64,000 nucleotides of DNA from assembly GCF_001751245.1 (NCBI RefSeq), contig NZ_LJGU01000127.1, positions 116,720-180,719 on the forward strand, written 5' to 3'. Below, in pieces: positions 26,028 to 34,412 of the stretch. Position 1 is the stretch's first letter; the number at the start of each line of letters is the position of its first letter. The translations under genes were made by a program, and so were the position numbers. The notes under the pieces are model-generated. The model was not told where the DNA came from. It searched no databases and worked only from the letters and a program-made list of their open reading frames with translations. This stretch comes from Streptomyces oceani. Its GTDB lineage: Bacteria; Actinomycetota; Actinomycetes; Streptomycetales; Streptomycetaceae.

Positions 26028-26957
26028 TCAGGCATCGTGGACCGGAGCGGGACGCGGGGCTTCCTCGGCACCCTCGTAGTAGGAGTGGAACAGGTCGTCC
26101 AGGGCGGGCTTGGAGACGTGCAGACCGGTGACGGTGTGATGGGCGATGGCTTTGACCAGGACGTCCGGACGGCCGGAGAACTGCCCGGTGAGTGAGGTGC
26201 CCTCGCTGTCGAGGCGCAGCCCGTCGGCGCCCGGCATGTTGGCGAACGCGTCGGAGGGCACGGGGCTCTCGAAGGTGACCTCTATGTCCCGGACGGCGTC
26301 CGACCGTAGGTTGGTGACCTTGTCCAGCGCGACCAGGGACCCGTCACGGATGATGGCGACGCGGTCCGCGACGGCCTCCACCTCGCTCATGATGTGGCTG
26401 GACATGAAGACCGACTGTCCGTCGGCGGCGGCTTCCGTGATCAGGTCGAGAAACGTCTGCTGGACCAGGGGGTCGAGTCCGGAGGTGGGTTCGTCCAGGA
26501 TCAGCAGCTCCGGCTTGTGCATGAGGGCCTGGACCAGGCCGACCTTCTGCTTGTTCCCCTTGGAGAGTTTCTTGATCTTCAGCGTCTGGTCGAGGCCCAG
26601 TCGCTCGGCCAGCTCGTCGACTCGCTCATTCGGCACCCCGCCCCGCAGCGCGGCGAGAAAGCGCAGGTAGCCGCGGACGGTCTGCCGACCGTCACAGACG
26701 AAGTCGCCGGCCAGGTATCCGACCCGACCTCGCACTTCGACCCCGTCCGCCAACGGGTCGCGGCCGAGCACCCTCGCCGAGCCCGAGGTGGGTCGGATCA
26801 GGTCCAGCAACAGCCGGATGGTCGTCGTCTTGCCCGCGCCGTTCGGACCCAGGAAGCCGAAGATCTCTCCCGGCTCGACCTGGAAGGAGAGGCCGGACAG
26901 GCCACGGCGCGTGCCGTACGTCTTGGTGAGCTCGCTGAGCTCGATAGCCTTCGTCAC
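26028..26957 (-). CDS. ABC transporter ATP-binding protein (DrrA-like)
   Basis: This 309-residue ATPase has Walker A GPNGAGKTT near 37-45, a signature LSKGNKQKV (a common LSGGQ variant of ABC-2 exporters) and Walker B LLILDEPTSGLDP, followed by SSHIMSEVEAVADR. The C-terminal extension is typical of multidrug ABC-2 ATPases. The start is GTG at 26957. It is divergently transcribed from the winged-helix regulator at 27087, and a good -35/-10 pair lies upstream (TTTACA and CATAGT on the minus strand, 17 bases apart), interleaved with palindromes. Confidence 0.93.
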   Translation of the reverse strand: MTKAIELSELTKTYGTRRGLSGLSFQVEPGEIFGFLGPNGAGKTTTIRLLLDLIRPTSGSARVLGRDPLADGVEVRGRVGYLAGDFVCDGRQTVRGYLRFLAALRGGVPNERVDELAERLGLDQTLKIKKLSKGNKQKVGLVQALMHKPELLILDEPTSGLDPLVQQTFLDLITEAAADGQSVFMSSHIMSEVEAVADRVAIIRDGSLVALDKVTNLRSDAVRDIEVTFESPVPSDAFANMPGADGLRLDSEGTSLTGQFSGRPDVLVKAIAHHTVTGLHVSKPALDDLFHSYYEGAEEAPRPAPVHDA

Positions 26958-26964
26958 AACTCTG

Positions 26965-27026
26965 ACTATGACGAGTCTTCAGTGATCTGTAAAGACTCTG
27001 AGAGTCGAGAGTCATATCGTTATAGT
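26965..27026. promoter_or_regulatory. Divergent promoter and palindromic operator for exporter and its regulator
   Basis: On the minus strand TTTACA (26988-26993) and CATAGT (26965-26970) have 17-base spacing and drive the ABC genes. On the plus strand TATAGT at 27021-27026 is a likely -10 for the regulator. Between them are GACTCT-G-AGAGTC (26994-27006) and the wider pair GAGTCTT (26973-26979) with AAGACTC (26992-26998), overlapping the promoter elements. This is a natural site for autoregulatory repression by the 27087 protein. Confidence 0.65.
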
Positions 27027-27086
27027 GAGAAGACCATGGCCGCGCACACTCAGGACGCTTCGCGAGGAAGCACGAAGGAGTCCCGG

Positions 27087-27575
27087 ATGGACCAGGACGC
27101 TGAACTCCGAGCCACCGCCGAGAAGCTGGCGCTCTCCCTCGCCGAGGGCGGGATGCAGCGGACGATGGCCCGGGTGATGACCGCCCTGCTCTACACCCAA
27201 CAGGAGACGATGACCGCGGGGGATCTCTGCGAGCGGCTTCAGATCAGCACCGGAGCGGTATCCGGCGCGATCAAGCAACTCGTACAGGTCGGCATGATCG
27301 AACGGGTGCCCGCGCCCGGCAGCCGACGCGACCACTACCAGTTCCGAGGGCACGCCTGGGCGACGATGATGAGCAACCAGAACGCGATCCTGAAGGTTCT
27401 GGAGGAGGCCGCCGCGGAAGGTCTCCGGATCGTGGGCAAGGACACTCCGGCCGGGCACCGACTCGACGAGATGCGGGACTTCCACGCCTTCATGCAACGT
27501 GAGATGACCTCCCTCTTCACCCGGTGGTGCGAGCAGTACGAGACCCCGGCCACACAGTCGGAGGCGCTGCGCTGA
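27087..27575 (+). CDS. GbsR/MarR-family transcriptional regulator of the ABC exporter
   Basis: This 162-residue winged-helix protein has MTALLYTQQETMTAGDLCER, then LQISTGAVSGAIKQLVQVGM and a wing with ERVPAPGSRRDHYQF, the classic GbsR-type arrangement. The start at 27087 follows GAAGGAG at 6 bases; ATG at 27036 has no ribosome site. Being divergent from a drug-type ABC exporter with a palindromic shared promoter, it most likely represses the exporter until a ligand, perhaps the product, appears. It shares its overall plan with the two small proteins at 5709 and 6262. Confidence 0.88.
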   Translation: MDQDAELRATAEKLALSLAEGGMQRTMARVMTALLYTQQETMTAGDLCERLQISTGAVSGAIKQLVQVGMIERVPAPGSRRDHYQFRGHAWATMMSNQNAILKVLEEAAAEGLRIVGKDTPAGHRLDEMRDFHAFMQREMTSLFTRWCEQYETPATQSEALR

Positions 27576-27933
27576 CAGCACGGCTCCGCCTCCGTACGCC
27601 GGCGGTGCGCCCGCTTCGGGCGATGACCACGGGTCCACAAGCCCCGGGGCGTTGCTGGGGTCTCCCCCGGGGTGACTCCCCGGCACCGGAGAACAGACTG
27701 GACCGCTGAAAGTCAGCGGACCCGGCTTGGTCGTGTCGTTTGGATCTTCGGGGAAGAGGGAGGCCCCAGGCAGCGGGGCCGGGTACGTGCGGCTGCGAGG
27801 CGGAGGAGCGCGCGGCGGTGCTGTGTGCGACGACGACGCGGCAGCTGTGCGTACCCGGCCCGGGGACCCCGCAGAGATCCGGGCGACACGACCAGCGCCT
27901 CGCCCGTCGGAACGCAGACGCAGGAGGGAACTC
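27576..27933. other. Intergenic region between exporter regulator and P450-2
   Basis: This 358-base stretch holds several GC-rich self-complementary runs near 27640-27680 (CCCCGGGG-type) that may end the regulator transcript, and the second copy of the 40-base repeat at 27730-27769. The P450 frame is open back to 27727, but the good ribosome site is at 27934, so this is treated as non-coding. The promoter for P450-2 and the thioesterase should be here. Confidence 0.4.
27730..27769. repeat. Copy 2 of the 40-base near-identical direct repeat
   Basis: This matches 16776-16815 at 35 of 40 positions in the same orientation, including an identical GGATCTTCGGGGAA core. It lies about 165 bases before the start of P450-2. 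Conservation outside coding sequence suggests a shared regulatory site, or duplication of P450-flanking DNA. Confidence 0.6.
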
Positions 27934-29115
27934 ATGGCTGACCAGTCCGCGACACCGCCGGCGTTCTTCACCGACGGTGGTCCCGCGTTGTACGCGTGGA
28001 TGCGGAACGCCCGGGACAACACCCCGGTCAAGTTCGACGAGACGTCGCAGTGCTGGAAGGTCTACCGGTACGAGGACGTCCACCACGTGCTCACCGACTG
28101 GGAAACCTTCTCCAACGACATGTGCCGTATCGTCCCCGAGCACCACTTCACCAGGGGAAACCTCTCCACCATGGACCCGCCGGTGCACAAGCAGCTGCGT
28201 GGCGTGATCAGCCAGGGCTTCACGCCACGCACCCTGGCCCAGTTGGCGCCACGCATCGAGGAGCTGGTCAAGGAGCTGCTGGACGAGGTCGGTGACCGGA
28301 ACGAGATCGACATCGCGCGGGACCTGTCGTACCAGTTGCCGCTGAACGTCATCTCCGAACTGATCGGCGTCCCGCGGGAGGATCGCGGGATACTCCAGCG
28401 CACCGCGGACGCACAGCTCGCGCTGACCTGCGAGAACCCCGCTGACAGCGACTTCGTCGTCCAGGTGCAGAAGGCGATGGAGGAGCTACAGGCGTACATC
28501 AAGGACCTGATCTCCGTCCGGCGCGCCGCCCCACGTGACGACCTCATCAGCAAGTTGGTCACCGCGAGGGTCGAGGACCGCGCACTGGACGAGGAGGAGA
28601 TCGTGAACTTCACGGTCCTCCTCCTACTCGCCGGACACCTGACGACAATGTCACTGCTGGGCAACATGATGCTTACCCTGAGCGAGCACCCGGACCAACT
28701 GGCGGAGGTACGCGCCGACCGTTCGCTGGTGCCCAACGCCATCGAGGAGGTCCTGCGCTACCGCACCCCGGTACCCGAGGGCGGTCGGGTGACCAACCGG
28801 GACGTCGAACTGGGCGGCACGGTCATCCCGGCCAACAAGATGGTGCTGTGCTCGCTGATCTCCGCCAACCGGGACGAGCGAGAGTTCCCCTCCCCGGACA
28901 CCTTCGACATCCGGCGTGGCTCCAACCCCCAGCTCGCCTTCACCACCGGCATCCACTACTGCCTCGGCGCCCACCTGGCCCGCCTGGAAGCCAAGATCGC
29001 GCTCAACGCCGTCCTGGACCGGTACGCCCAGTTGAATCTCACCGAGATCGCGTGGTACCAGTCGCACTCCCTGTGCAACCCGAAGCACCTGACCTTCGAC
29101 GTACAGCGCGCATGA
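27934..29115 (+). CDS. cytochrome P450 (second of two)
   Basis: This 393-residue P450 is likely a polyketide-tailoring enzyme. It has the heme loop FTTGIHYCLGAHLAR, the K-helix IEEVLRYRTP, and an I-helix reading LLLLAGHLTT, in which the acid normally placed before the Thr pair (D or E in AG.D/ETT) is replaced by Leu. The ATG at 27934 follows AGGAGGGA. Its stop overlaps the thioesterase start as ATGA, so the two are co-translated. Confidence 0.93.
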   Translation: MADQSATPPAFFTDGGPALYAWMRNARDNTPVKFDETSQCWKVYRYEDVHHVLTDWETFSNDMCRIVPEHHFTRGNLSTMDPPVHKQLRGVISQGFTPRTLAQLAPRIEELVKELLDEVGDRNEIDIARDLSYQLPLNVISELIGVPREDRGILQRTADAQLALTCENPADSDFVVQVQKAMEELQAYIKDLISVRRAAPRDDLISKLVTARVEDRALDEEEIVNFTVLLLLAGHLTTMSLLGNMMLTLSEHPDQLAEVRADRSLVPNAIEEVLRYRTPVPEGGRVTNRDVELGGTVIPANKMVLCSLISANRDEREFPSPDTFDIRRGSNPQLAFTTGIHYCLGAHLARLEAKIALNAVLDRYAQLNLTEIAWYQSHSLCNPKHLTFDVQRA

Positions 29116-29882
29116 CGTCGGTCCGCGAGTCCTTCGAACAGTGGATCCTACGCCCCCAGGCCCGCGCCTCGGCACCGCTGCGTCTGATCTGCGTGCCCTA
29201 CGCGGGCGGCGGATCCGCCGCGTACCACACCTGGGCGCGGGAGTTGGGCGACGCGGTGGAACCATGGCTGCTGCGCCTACCGGGACGGGAGGCACGGCTG
29301 CACGAGCCACCACTGGACAACGTGGAGGAGATCGTGCGGCGGGCCGCCGCGGCCTCGGCCACCGAACTGCGGGAGCCGTTCGCGGTGTTCGGTTACAGCG
29401 TCGGGGCCTGGATCGCCTTCGAACTCGTACGGGAACTACGCGACAGGTACCACCTGCGAGCCGCGCATCTGGGAGTGGCGGCGCGACCCGCTCCGCAGAT
29501 CCCCAGGAGCCGTCCCCTCATGCACACGCTCCCGGACGACCAGTTCCTCAACGTCCTGGAGCGCCGCTTCCAGGCGATTCCACCGGTGGTCCGTGACTCC
29601 CCCGAGCTGCGGGCCCTCTACCTTCCCGCGCTGCGGGCCGACACAACGGTGCTGGAGACCTATCGACACCGGCCCGGACCGCCCCTGGACTGCCCGATCT
29701 CCGTGTTCGGCGGCACGGAGGACTTCGACTGCCCCGAGTCCGACCTGGCGGCCTGGGGCGAACTGACGACGGGAGACCACACGGTGCGGATGCTGCCGGG
29801 CGGGCACTTCTTCCTGCACACCAGTCAGTCCCAGCTGCTGGAGGCACTGTCGCTGGACCTGTGCCGCTCCCTGGTGCCCTGA
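29112..29882 (+). CDS. type II thioesterase
   Basis: This 256-residue alpha/beta hydrolase belongs to the type II (editing) thioesterases of PKS and NRPS clusters, which free stalled acyl groups from carrier domains. It shows LICVPYAGGGSAAYHTWA, the nucleophile region FGYSVGA (the usual FGHSMGA with Tyr replacing His), DCPISVFGG, and the C-terminal GGHFFLH with the catalytic histidine. It overlaps P450-2 by four bases and ends the cluster; a terminator follows at 29916-29941. Confidence 0.94.
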   Translation: MTSVRESFEQWILRPQARASAPLRLICVPYAGGGSAAYHTWARELGDAVEPWLLRLPGREARLHEPPLDNVEEIVRRAAAASATELREPFAVFGYSVGAWIAFELVRELRDRYHLRAAHLGVAARPAPQIPRSRPLMHTLPDDQFLNVLERRFQAIPPVVRDSPELRALYLPALRADTTVLETYRHRPGPPLDCPISVFGGTEDFDCPESDLAAWGELTTGDHTVRMLPGGHFFLHTSQSQLLEALSLDLCRSLVP

Positions 29883-30237
29883 GCGGACACGGCGTACGGC
29901 CACGCGGTACGGGGAGCCGGTGGCACGGGAGCGCCACCGGCCCGACCCGCTCTCCCGCGCACGTCGACAACCGGACCGCTTTCTCATCAGTTCGGGCTCG
30001 GCACGCCATCCGTCGTCAGGGACACCGTCGTGGTGCCGAGCCGGGGCAGGGGTACCGGCAGGGAACCAGCGTTACCTTGAGCGTTTTCCAACTTCAGTTT
30101 GAGCCAGTGAGGTGGAGGGTGAGGACCGCTTGGACAGGCTGGCGATGCGGTGGTGGAGCATCGCAGTTTGCGCACGAGCCGGCGGGTCCACTGGCGGCAC
30201 TCACGCGCGAGCGTTCGGTCATCGCCGCTTCTCTTGA
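29883..30237. other. Intergenic region at the right cluster boundary
   Basis: This 355-base stretch starts with the terminator at 29916-29941. The remainder is non-coding as far as I can see. An 88-codon minus-strand frame (29987-30253) has no recognised domain and overlaps the end of the secreted-protein gene, so it is not called. Confidence 0.4.
29916..29941 (+). terminator. Terminator after the thioesterase
   Basis: GCCGGTGGC (29916-29924) pairs with GCCACCGGC (29933-29941) over 9 bases with an 8-base loop, 34 bases after the thioesterase stop. It marks the end of the P450-2/thioesterase unit and the apparent right edge of the biosynthetic cluster. Confidence 0.7.
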
Positions 30238-30633
30238 TCAGGCCCTGACCCACTCGGAACGGCAGGCCTTGCTCGTGCCGTTGGCACCACTCTTCAGACA
30301 GACCGTCATCTTCACGTTCATGCCATCGGGAAGACCGATCTTCCGTTCTTTGCAGGTTCCAGCGCTGCCTGCCGCATCCACTCGGTTACCGTTCAACCAG
30401 CCAACAGCTCGGTAGCCGTCCGCATCGATGTCGCACACCTCGAACCGGTTGGACCCTTCGCTGTACCACGCGCTCCCGCCCGGGTCGCCGTCAGTCGTCC
30501 TGATGTACCAAGTCCTGTTCGCCTCCACATCCGCATAGGCGGGGGCCGCCAGAACGCCCGTGCCGGTGAACGCGAGTGCTGCGAGAGCAGGCAGCACTGA
30601 TGCTCGGATGAGTCGCTTGCGCGTCCTTGCCAT
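30238..30633 (-). CDS. small secreted hypothetical protein with four cysteines
   Basis: This 131-residue protein has a clear Sec signal peptide: basic start MARTRKRLIRA, a hydrophobic stretch around ALAALAFTGTGVLAA and cleavage after AYA (about residue 34). The mature part of about 97 residues is hydrophilic and holds four cysteines (FEVCD, GTCKER, MTVCLKS, KACRSE), consistent with two disulfide bonds. I recognise no domain. GC content is visibly lower than in the polyketide genes. It lies just outside the cluster, transcribed toward it, so a functional link is not supported. Confidence 0.78.
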   Translation of the reverse strand: MARTRKRLIRASVLPALAALAFTGTGVLAAPAYADVEANRTWYIRTTDGDPGGSAWYSEGSNRFEVCDIDADGYRAVGWLNGNRVDAAGSAGTCKERKIGLPDGMNVKMTVCLKSGANGTSKACRSEWVRA

Positions 30634-30988
30634 GGAGTCTCCAATCCCCCTGGCGAAAAGGGAGGCTTGACAGCCACAAGCCACCAGCGCTTGCCATGAC
30701 CGAATGGCTGCCGTCCCCTCCTGCCCCTCGGGCTTCGCCTCGTTGGTCGCTACTATGACAGAGCAGGGCACAGGACTGCGAGGTGCCCGGATGAGTTCGT
30801 GGCGGGCGCCCGGTGGCATTCGCCTCGGAGGATTCTGCCCTGAGACCACCACCACCGCCCGCCGGTGGCGGCAGTGAGTCTCTTTGAAGTTCCCCCCTCC
30901 CGGCACTTTGTTTACGGGTCTCCAGGTTGGGGTCGTCTGTTGCGGTTCGTTCGTTCTGATCGGTCTCCAAGGCGTTGGGCTGGGCTGA
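30634..30988. other. Intergenic region between secreted protein and ArsA-like gene
   Basis: This 355-base stretch has no gene I can support. It has a small hairpin, CCACCG (30852-30857) with CGGTGG (30863-30868), downstream of the ArsA-like gene, and presumably the promoter of the secreted protein near 30634-30750. Confidence 0.35.
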
Positions 30989-31978
30989 TCAGTGACCGAG
31001 CCGCTCGGCCAGCGTAGTCAGCGCCTCCGTGCCCACCAGATCCCCTGGCAACAGTGACACGTCGCACAACGGTACGTCCGGAACCTCTTGCCGCAGGCGG
31101 ACAAGGTGCTCCTCCTCCCGCTCCCGCCGCTGGGTGAGCAGTGCGCTGGTGTCCCCGGGCGAACGGCGGTTGGCGACGAGTGCGTTCACCTCGACACCGA
31201 GGTTGGTGAGCGTCTGATACATCTCCACCGTCTCCGCGACAGGGAGCAGTTCGGCGGCCAATACGATCACGACCCCGGTCTGCGCCGAGTCCGTCATCAC
31301 CTCACGCAGCCGGACGAAGCGGTTACGTCGGCGCAGCAGGATTCGACGTAGCTCGGCGTCGCGGTCGGTATCCTCGCCGCCGCCGAGACCGCGTACCGCC
31401 GCGCCGAAACGCTGCGACCGGTCACGATTGGCGAGCAGGGTCTCCGTCCAGGAGGTGAGCTGCTCGGGCAGCGTAAGCAGCCGCAGCGTATGGCCGGAGG
31501 GAGCAGTATCGAAGACGACGAGGTCGTACTCGGCCTCGCCGAGTTCCACGGCCTCGGCAATCCGTTCCAGCACCGCTGACTCGTGGGTACCGGGAGCTTG
31601 CCGGGCCGCCTCCAGGTGCCGGGCCGCTGACGCGTGCATCCGTTCGGGGAGCAGGCGTCGCATCGTGCCAGCTACAACGGACAAATGCTGCTCGACCGTA
31701 CGCTCGGGATCGATCTCCAGTCCGTCGAGGTAGCCCGTGGCCCCGGTCGCCAGCCCGGAAGCAAGCTCCCCGGGGTCAGCGAGGCGCGTGGGCTCGTCCC
31801 CTACTCGGCGCTCCCAGAGGTGTCCGAGGTTGTGCGCGGGATCAGTGGAAACGAGCAGCACACGGGCACCCGCCCCGGCACGACCCAGGGCGAGAGCCGC
31901 CGCGATCGAGGTCTTACCGACCCCGCCCTTGCCACTGACGAAGACGACCCGACGCGAGGCGATGAGGTCTAGCAGCAT
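30989..31978 (-). CDS. ArsA/Get3-family ATPase
   Basis: This 329-residue ATPase has the deviant P-loop VSGKGGVGKTS near residues 14-24, the switch segments STDPAHNL and FDTAPSGHTLRLL, and conserved C-terminal residues of the anion-transporting ATPase family. Only one ATPase unit is present, as in Get3-like and many actinobacterial proteins; no arsenite pump or arsenic operon is nearby. It is the third gene of a CstA / cory-CC-star / ArsA operon, and its start lies within the last codons of the small gene before it. A link to membrane-protein handling or to CstA regulation is inference. Confidence 0.9.
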   Translation of the reverse strand: MLLDLIASRRVVFVSGKGGVGKTSIAAALALGRAGAGARVLLVSTDPAHNLGHLWERRVGDEPTRLADPGELASGLATGATGYLDGLEIDPERTVEQHLSVVAGTMRRLLPERMHASAARHLEAARQAPGTHESAVLERIAEAVELGEAEYDLVVFDTAPSGHTLRLLTLPEQLTSWTETLLANRDRSQRFGAAVRGLGGGEDTDRDAELRRILLRRRNRFVRLREVMTDSAQTGVVIVLAAELLPVAETVEMYQTLTNLGVEVNALVANRRSPGDTSALLTQRREREEEHLVRLRQEVPDVPLCDVSLLPGDLVGTEALTTLAERLGH

Positions 31979-32226
31979 CCGATGTGCTCCAGAGGCGAAC
32001 GGTCCATACCCATGCGCCGGTGCCAGGCGTGGAAGTCCTCGTAGAGAAAGGGCATCAATTCGGCTGTGTAGTAAGCCGCTGGGTCCGGCACACCCAGTGC
32101 CTCCGCGAGGATGATCATCCGGAAGAGATCATCCTCCTCCCGCCGAGCGCGGGCGAAGGTACGCCGATACGGACCAGCGTAGAACTCCTCCAGCCCGGCC
32201 CGGAACGAGGCCCAACTGGACGTCAC
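31969..32226 (-). CDS. cory-CC-star family small protein
   Basis: This 85-residue protein ends in GCC followed directly by the stop, i.e. a C-terminal Cys-Cys, and contains LEEFYAGPYRR and YYTAELMPFLYEDFHAWHRRMG. These features match the family called cory-CC-star protein in public annotation, described by that terminal Cys pair and known to occur with CstA-like transporters and ArsA-like ATPases. GTG at 32226 overlaps the cstA stop by 4 bases, and the ArsA-like start lies 10 bases before its own stop. The terminal Cys pair could bind metal or form a thiol relay; function is unknown. Confidence 0.88.
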   Translation of the reverse strand: MTSSWASFRAGLEEFYAGPYRRTFARARREEDDLFRMIILAEALGVPDPAAYYTAELMPFLYEDFHAWHRRMGMDRSPLEHIGCC

Positions 32227-33923
32227 TCGTTCACCTCGACCCTTTCCCTCACATCCGCGTCCGGTGCCTCCGGATCCTCCTGAGACGCCCGCCGCATCGC
32301 GATCACCGCCTCGAAAGCGACCCACAGGGCAGCGATGATGATGACGACATCGACGGTCAGCAAAAGCCAGTCCCGAGCATCGTAGAGATCACCCAGCTGC
32401 ACGAGGGCGGCCCAGAAAGCCATCACGAACACGACCACGAGCGGCACCAGCGCAGGCACCGGATTACGTCGCTTCCGAATCAACATGACCGCGACGATCG
32501 ACAGCGTCAAGGAAGCCAGCAGCTGGTTACTGGTACCGAACAGCGGCCAGATACGCAGGCCACCAGCACCTTCAGCCCCCTGGCTGAAGGTGAGTCCCAT
32601 ACCAGCCACGAGCGCGATGAGCGTACCAACACCATTGTTGATCCTCACCTTTCCGACCTCACCGGCTTCCTGAACGACGAAGCGCAACAAGCGCACACCG
32701 GTGTCCATCGTGGTCGCGGCGAACAGAATCGCCATCGTGGCCAGCACTGTCGAGCTCAACGAGGCCGGCAGACCCAGACCACTGTTGACGATCTCACCAC
32801 CACCCGTGACGAACGCCCCGACGCCACCCTCGCCGAAGGCACTGTAGACGGCCTCCCAGTCGGCCAGGGTGCGGAAACCCGCGGTGGCGGCGATGATCGC
32901 GCCGAGAGCCAGCATGCCCTCGCCGACAGCCCCGAAATAGCCCACGAAGCGGGCGTCGGTTTCCTTGTCCAACTGCTTCGAGCTGGTTCCCGAGGACACC
33001 ATGCCGTGGAATCCGGAGATCGCACCGCATGCGATGGTGACGAAGAGGAGCGGCACGATGTCGGGGGTGTCCGCGGGCACGGCGTCGTTGAAGGCCGGGG
33101 CCACGATCGTCGGAGCGCTCAGCAACACCGAAACGAACAGGATGCCGAGTCCGACGAAAAGCTGCACGCCATTGATGTAGTCACGCGGCTGGAGCAGCAC
33201 CCATACGGGCAGCAGGGAGGCGATACCGGCATAGACGAAGAGGGCGATAATCCAGAAGGTCGCCGGGGACATCCCCAGGATGGGGTCGGGCAACTCCACC
33301 GGGACGGCGTCACCAAGGAGGATCAGGCCATAGAGCGCCGCGACACCGATCACGGTGACCAGCCCGAGGCTCATCCTGTAGCGGTAGACCGCCTGTCCTA
33401 CCAGCAACGCCACCACGACCGCACCCCAGGCGGGGATCACCGCCGAGGGAGTGGAGATCAACAGGTCCTTGATGACCACCGCGAAGGCCGCTACCACCAT
33501 CAAGAGCAGCAGGAAGATTACGACGAGGAACAGGTTCGCGCCCCGGCCACCGATGTAGCGGCTGGAGAGCGTGCCCATCGAGCGCCCCTTGTTCCGCACC
33601 GAGGCCCACAGGGCGCCGAGGTCGTGCATTCCCGCGAAGAAGACGGTGCCGAGAGTTACCCACAGGAAGGCGGGCAGCCAGCCCCAGATCACTGCGACCG
33701 CGGGGCCAACGATCGGCGCAGCGCCCGCAACCGAGGTGAAATGGTGACCCCACAGGACGAACTTGTTGGTCGGAACGTAGTCCACACCGTCCTGCAACTC
33801 GTGCCCGGGCGTCTTGAAGGACGCGTCGAGCTGGTAAACCCGATTTCCCAGGAATTTCGAGTACAGGACATATCCACCCGCGAGAATCGCGAGGCCTATC
33901 AGGAGCAGCGGAAGGGCATTCAT
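32223..33923 (-). CDS. cstA: CstA-family carbon starvation / pyruvate or peptide transporter
   Basis: This 566-residue polytopic membrane protein carries the CstA signatures VPTNKFVLWGHHFTSVAGAAP and IVGPAVAVIWGW, followed by about 14-16 hydrophobic segments. CstA proteins in enterobacteria move pyruvate or peptides during carbon starvation; this shorter form without the CstA C-terminal region is common in actinobacteria. It is the first gene of the operon with the cory-CC-star protein and the ArsA-like ATPase. The ATG at 33923 opens the membrane domain directly. An inverted repeat lies about 40 bases upstream. Confidence 0.92.
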   Translation of the reverse strand: MNALPLLLIGLAILAGGYVLYSKFLGNRVYQLDASFKTPGHELQDGVDYVPTNKFVLWGHHFTSVAGAAPIVGPAVAVIWGWLPAFLWVTLGTVFFAGMHDLGALWASVRNKGRSMGTLSSRYIGGRGANLFLVVIFLLLLMVVAAFAVVIKDLLISTPSAVIPAWGAVVVALLVGQAVYRYRMSLGLVTVIGVAALYGLILLGDAVPVELPDPILGMSPATFWIIALFVYAGIASLLPVWVLLQPRDYINGVQLFVGLGILFVSVLLSAPTIVAPAFNDAVPADTPDIVPLLFVTIACGAISGFHGMVSSGTSSKQLDKETDARFVGYFGAVGEGMLALGAIIAATAGFRTLADWEAVYSAFGEGGVGAFVTGGGEIVNSGLGLPASLSSTVLATMAILFAATTMDTGVRLLRFVVQEAGEVGKVRINNGVGTLIALVAGMGLTFSQGAEGAGGLRIWPLFGTSNQLLASLTLSIVAVMLIRKRRNPVPALVPLVVVFVMAFWAALVQLGDLYDARDWLLLTVDVVIIIAALWVAFEAVIAMRRASQEDPEAPDADVRERVEVNE

Positions 33924-34351
33924 GCAAAAACTCTCTGGACTCTGGGGACATGAGACCACTGTCCGCACAAGACGTGCACATGGCGGACATATCGTGGGAA
34001 CGACGCAGCGTGACCCTCCTTCGACAGCAAGAAAGGGTTGGCGGCCCGAGCAGGGAAGTCAATGGCTGACCTCCCACCACGTACCCGGCAGAGTACTCGA
34101 GCGGATGATCCAGGCGAAAGAGTTCCATAACCGTCCGTTCACAACGATCGGGTGTCGCTCAACCAGGACACTCATGATCCGGTAGTACCCGGCTCACGCG
34201 GTCCGGGTGTCTTCTCGGCAATCGAAGACTGCGACACCATTCCATCGCTCACCCCGACGGCCTCCGCGCCGAGCCAGCAGCTACGGTCTGCCGAGTCCCA
34301 CTCGTCTCGCTACGAATTGAGATACTTCCTCTGTACAACCGTGCGGAACCC
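33924..34351. promoter_or_regulatory. Upstream region of cstA with an inverted repeat
   Basis: The sequence before cstA contains TGTCCGC (33960-33966) paired with GCGGACA (33983-33989), with a GTGCAC palindrome between them, a candidate operator. The rest, to the tRNA-like fragment, shows no gene. Base composition is lower in GC than the neighbours. Confidence 0.4.
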
Positions 34352-34412
34352 TTAGAGCTTGTCTCACGGGACTCATAATCCGTCAGGCGTGGGTTCGAGT
34401 CCCACCCGTGAT
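34352..34412 (+). pseudogene. Degenerate tRNA-Met(CAU)-like fragment, possible attachment-site relic
   Basis: A perfect T-arm, GTGGG-TTCGAGT-CCCAC, lies at 34389-34405. Before it is an anticodon-arm-like segment with CTCATAA loop (anticodon CAT at 34374-34376), whose stem ACGGA/TCCGT is complete if one extra G at 34368-34370 is ignored, and a TTAGAGC typical of the end of a D-arm at 34352-34358. The 5' acceptor half and proper spacing are missing and no CCA is encoded. This looks like the 3' part of a tRNA-Met, as left at integration sites of mobile elements. Confidence 0.5.

Noticed and set aside
29987..30253. 88-codon minus-strand frame at the cluster boundary
   Set aside because: No recognised domain, no good ribosome site, and overlap with the secreted protein gene.
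30989..31978. Arsenic resistance operon
   Set aside because: No arsB, arsC or arsR-like gene is adjacent; the neighbours are CstA and cory-CC-star genes.
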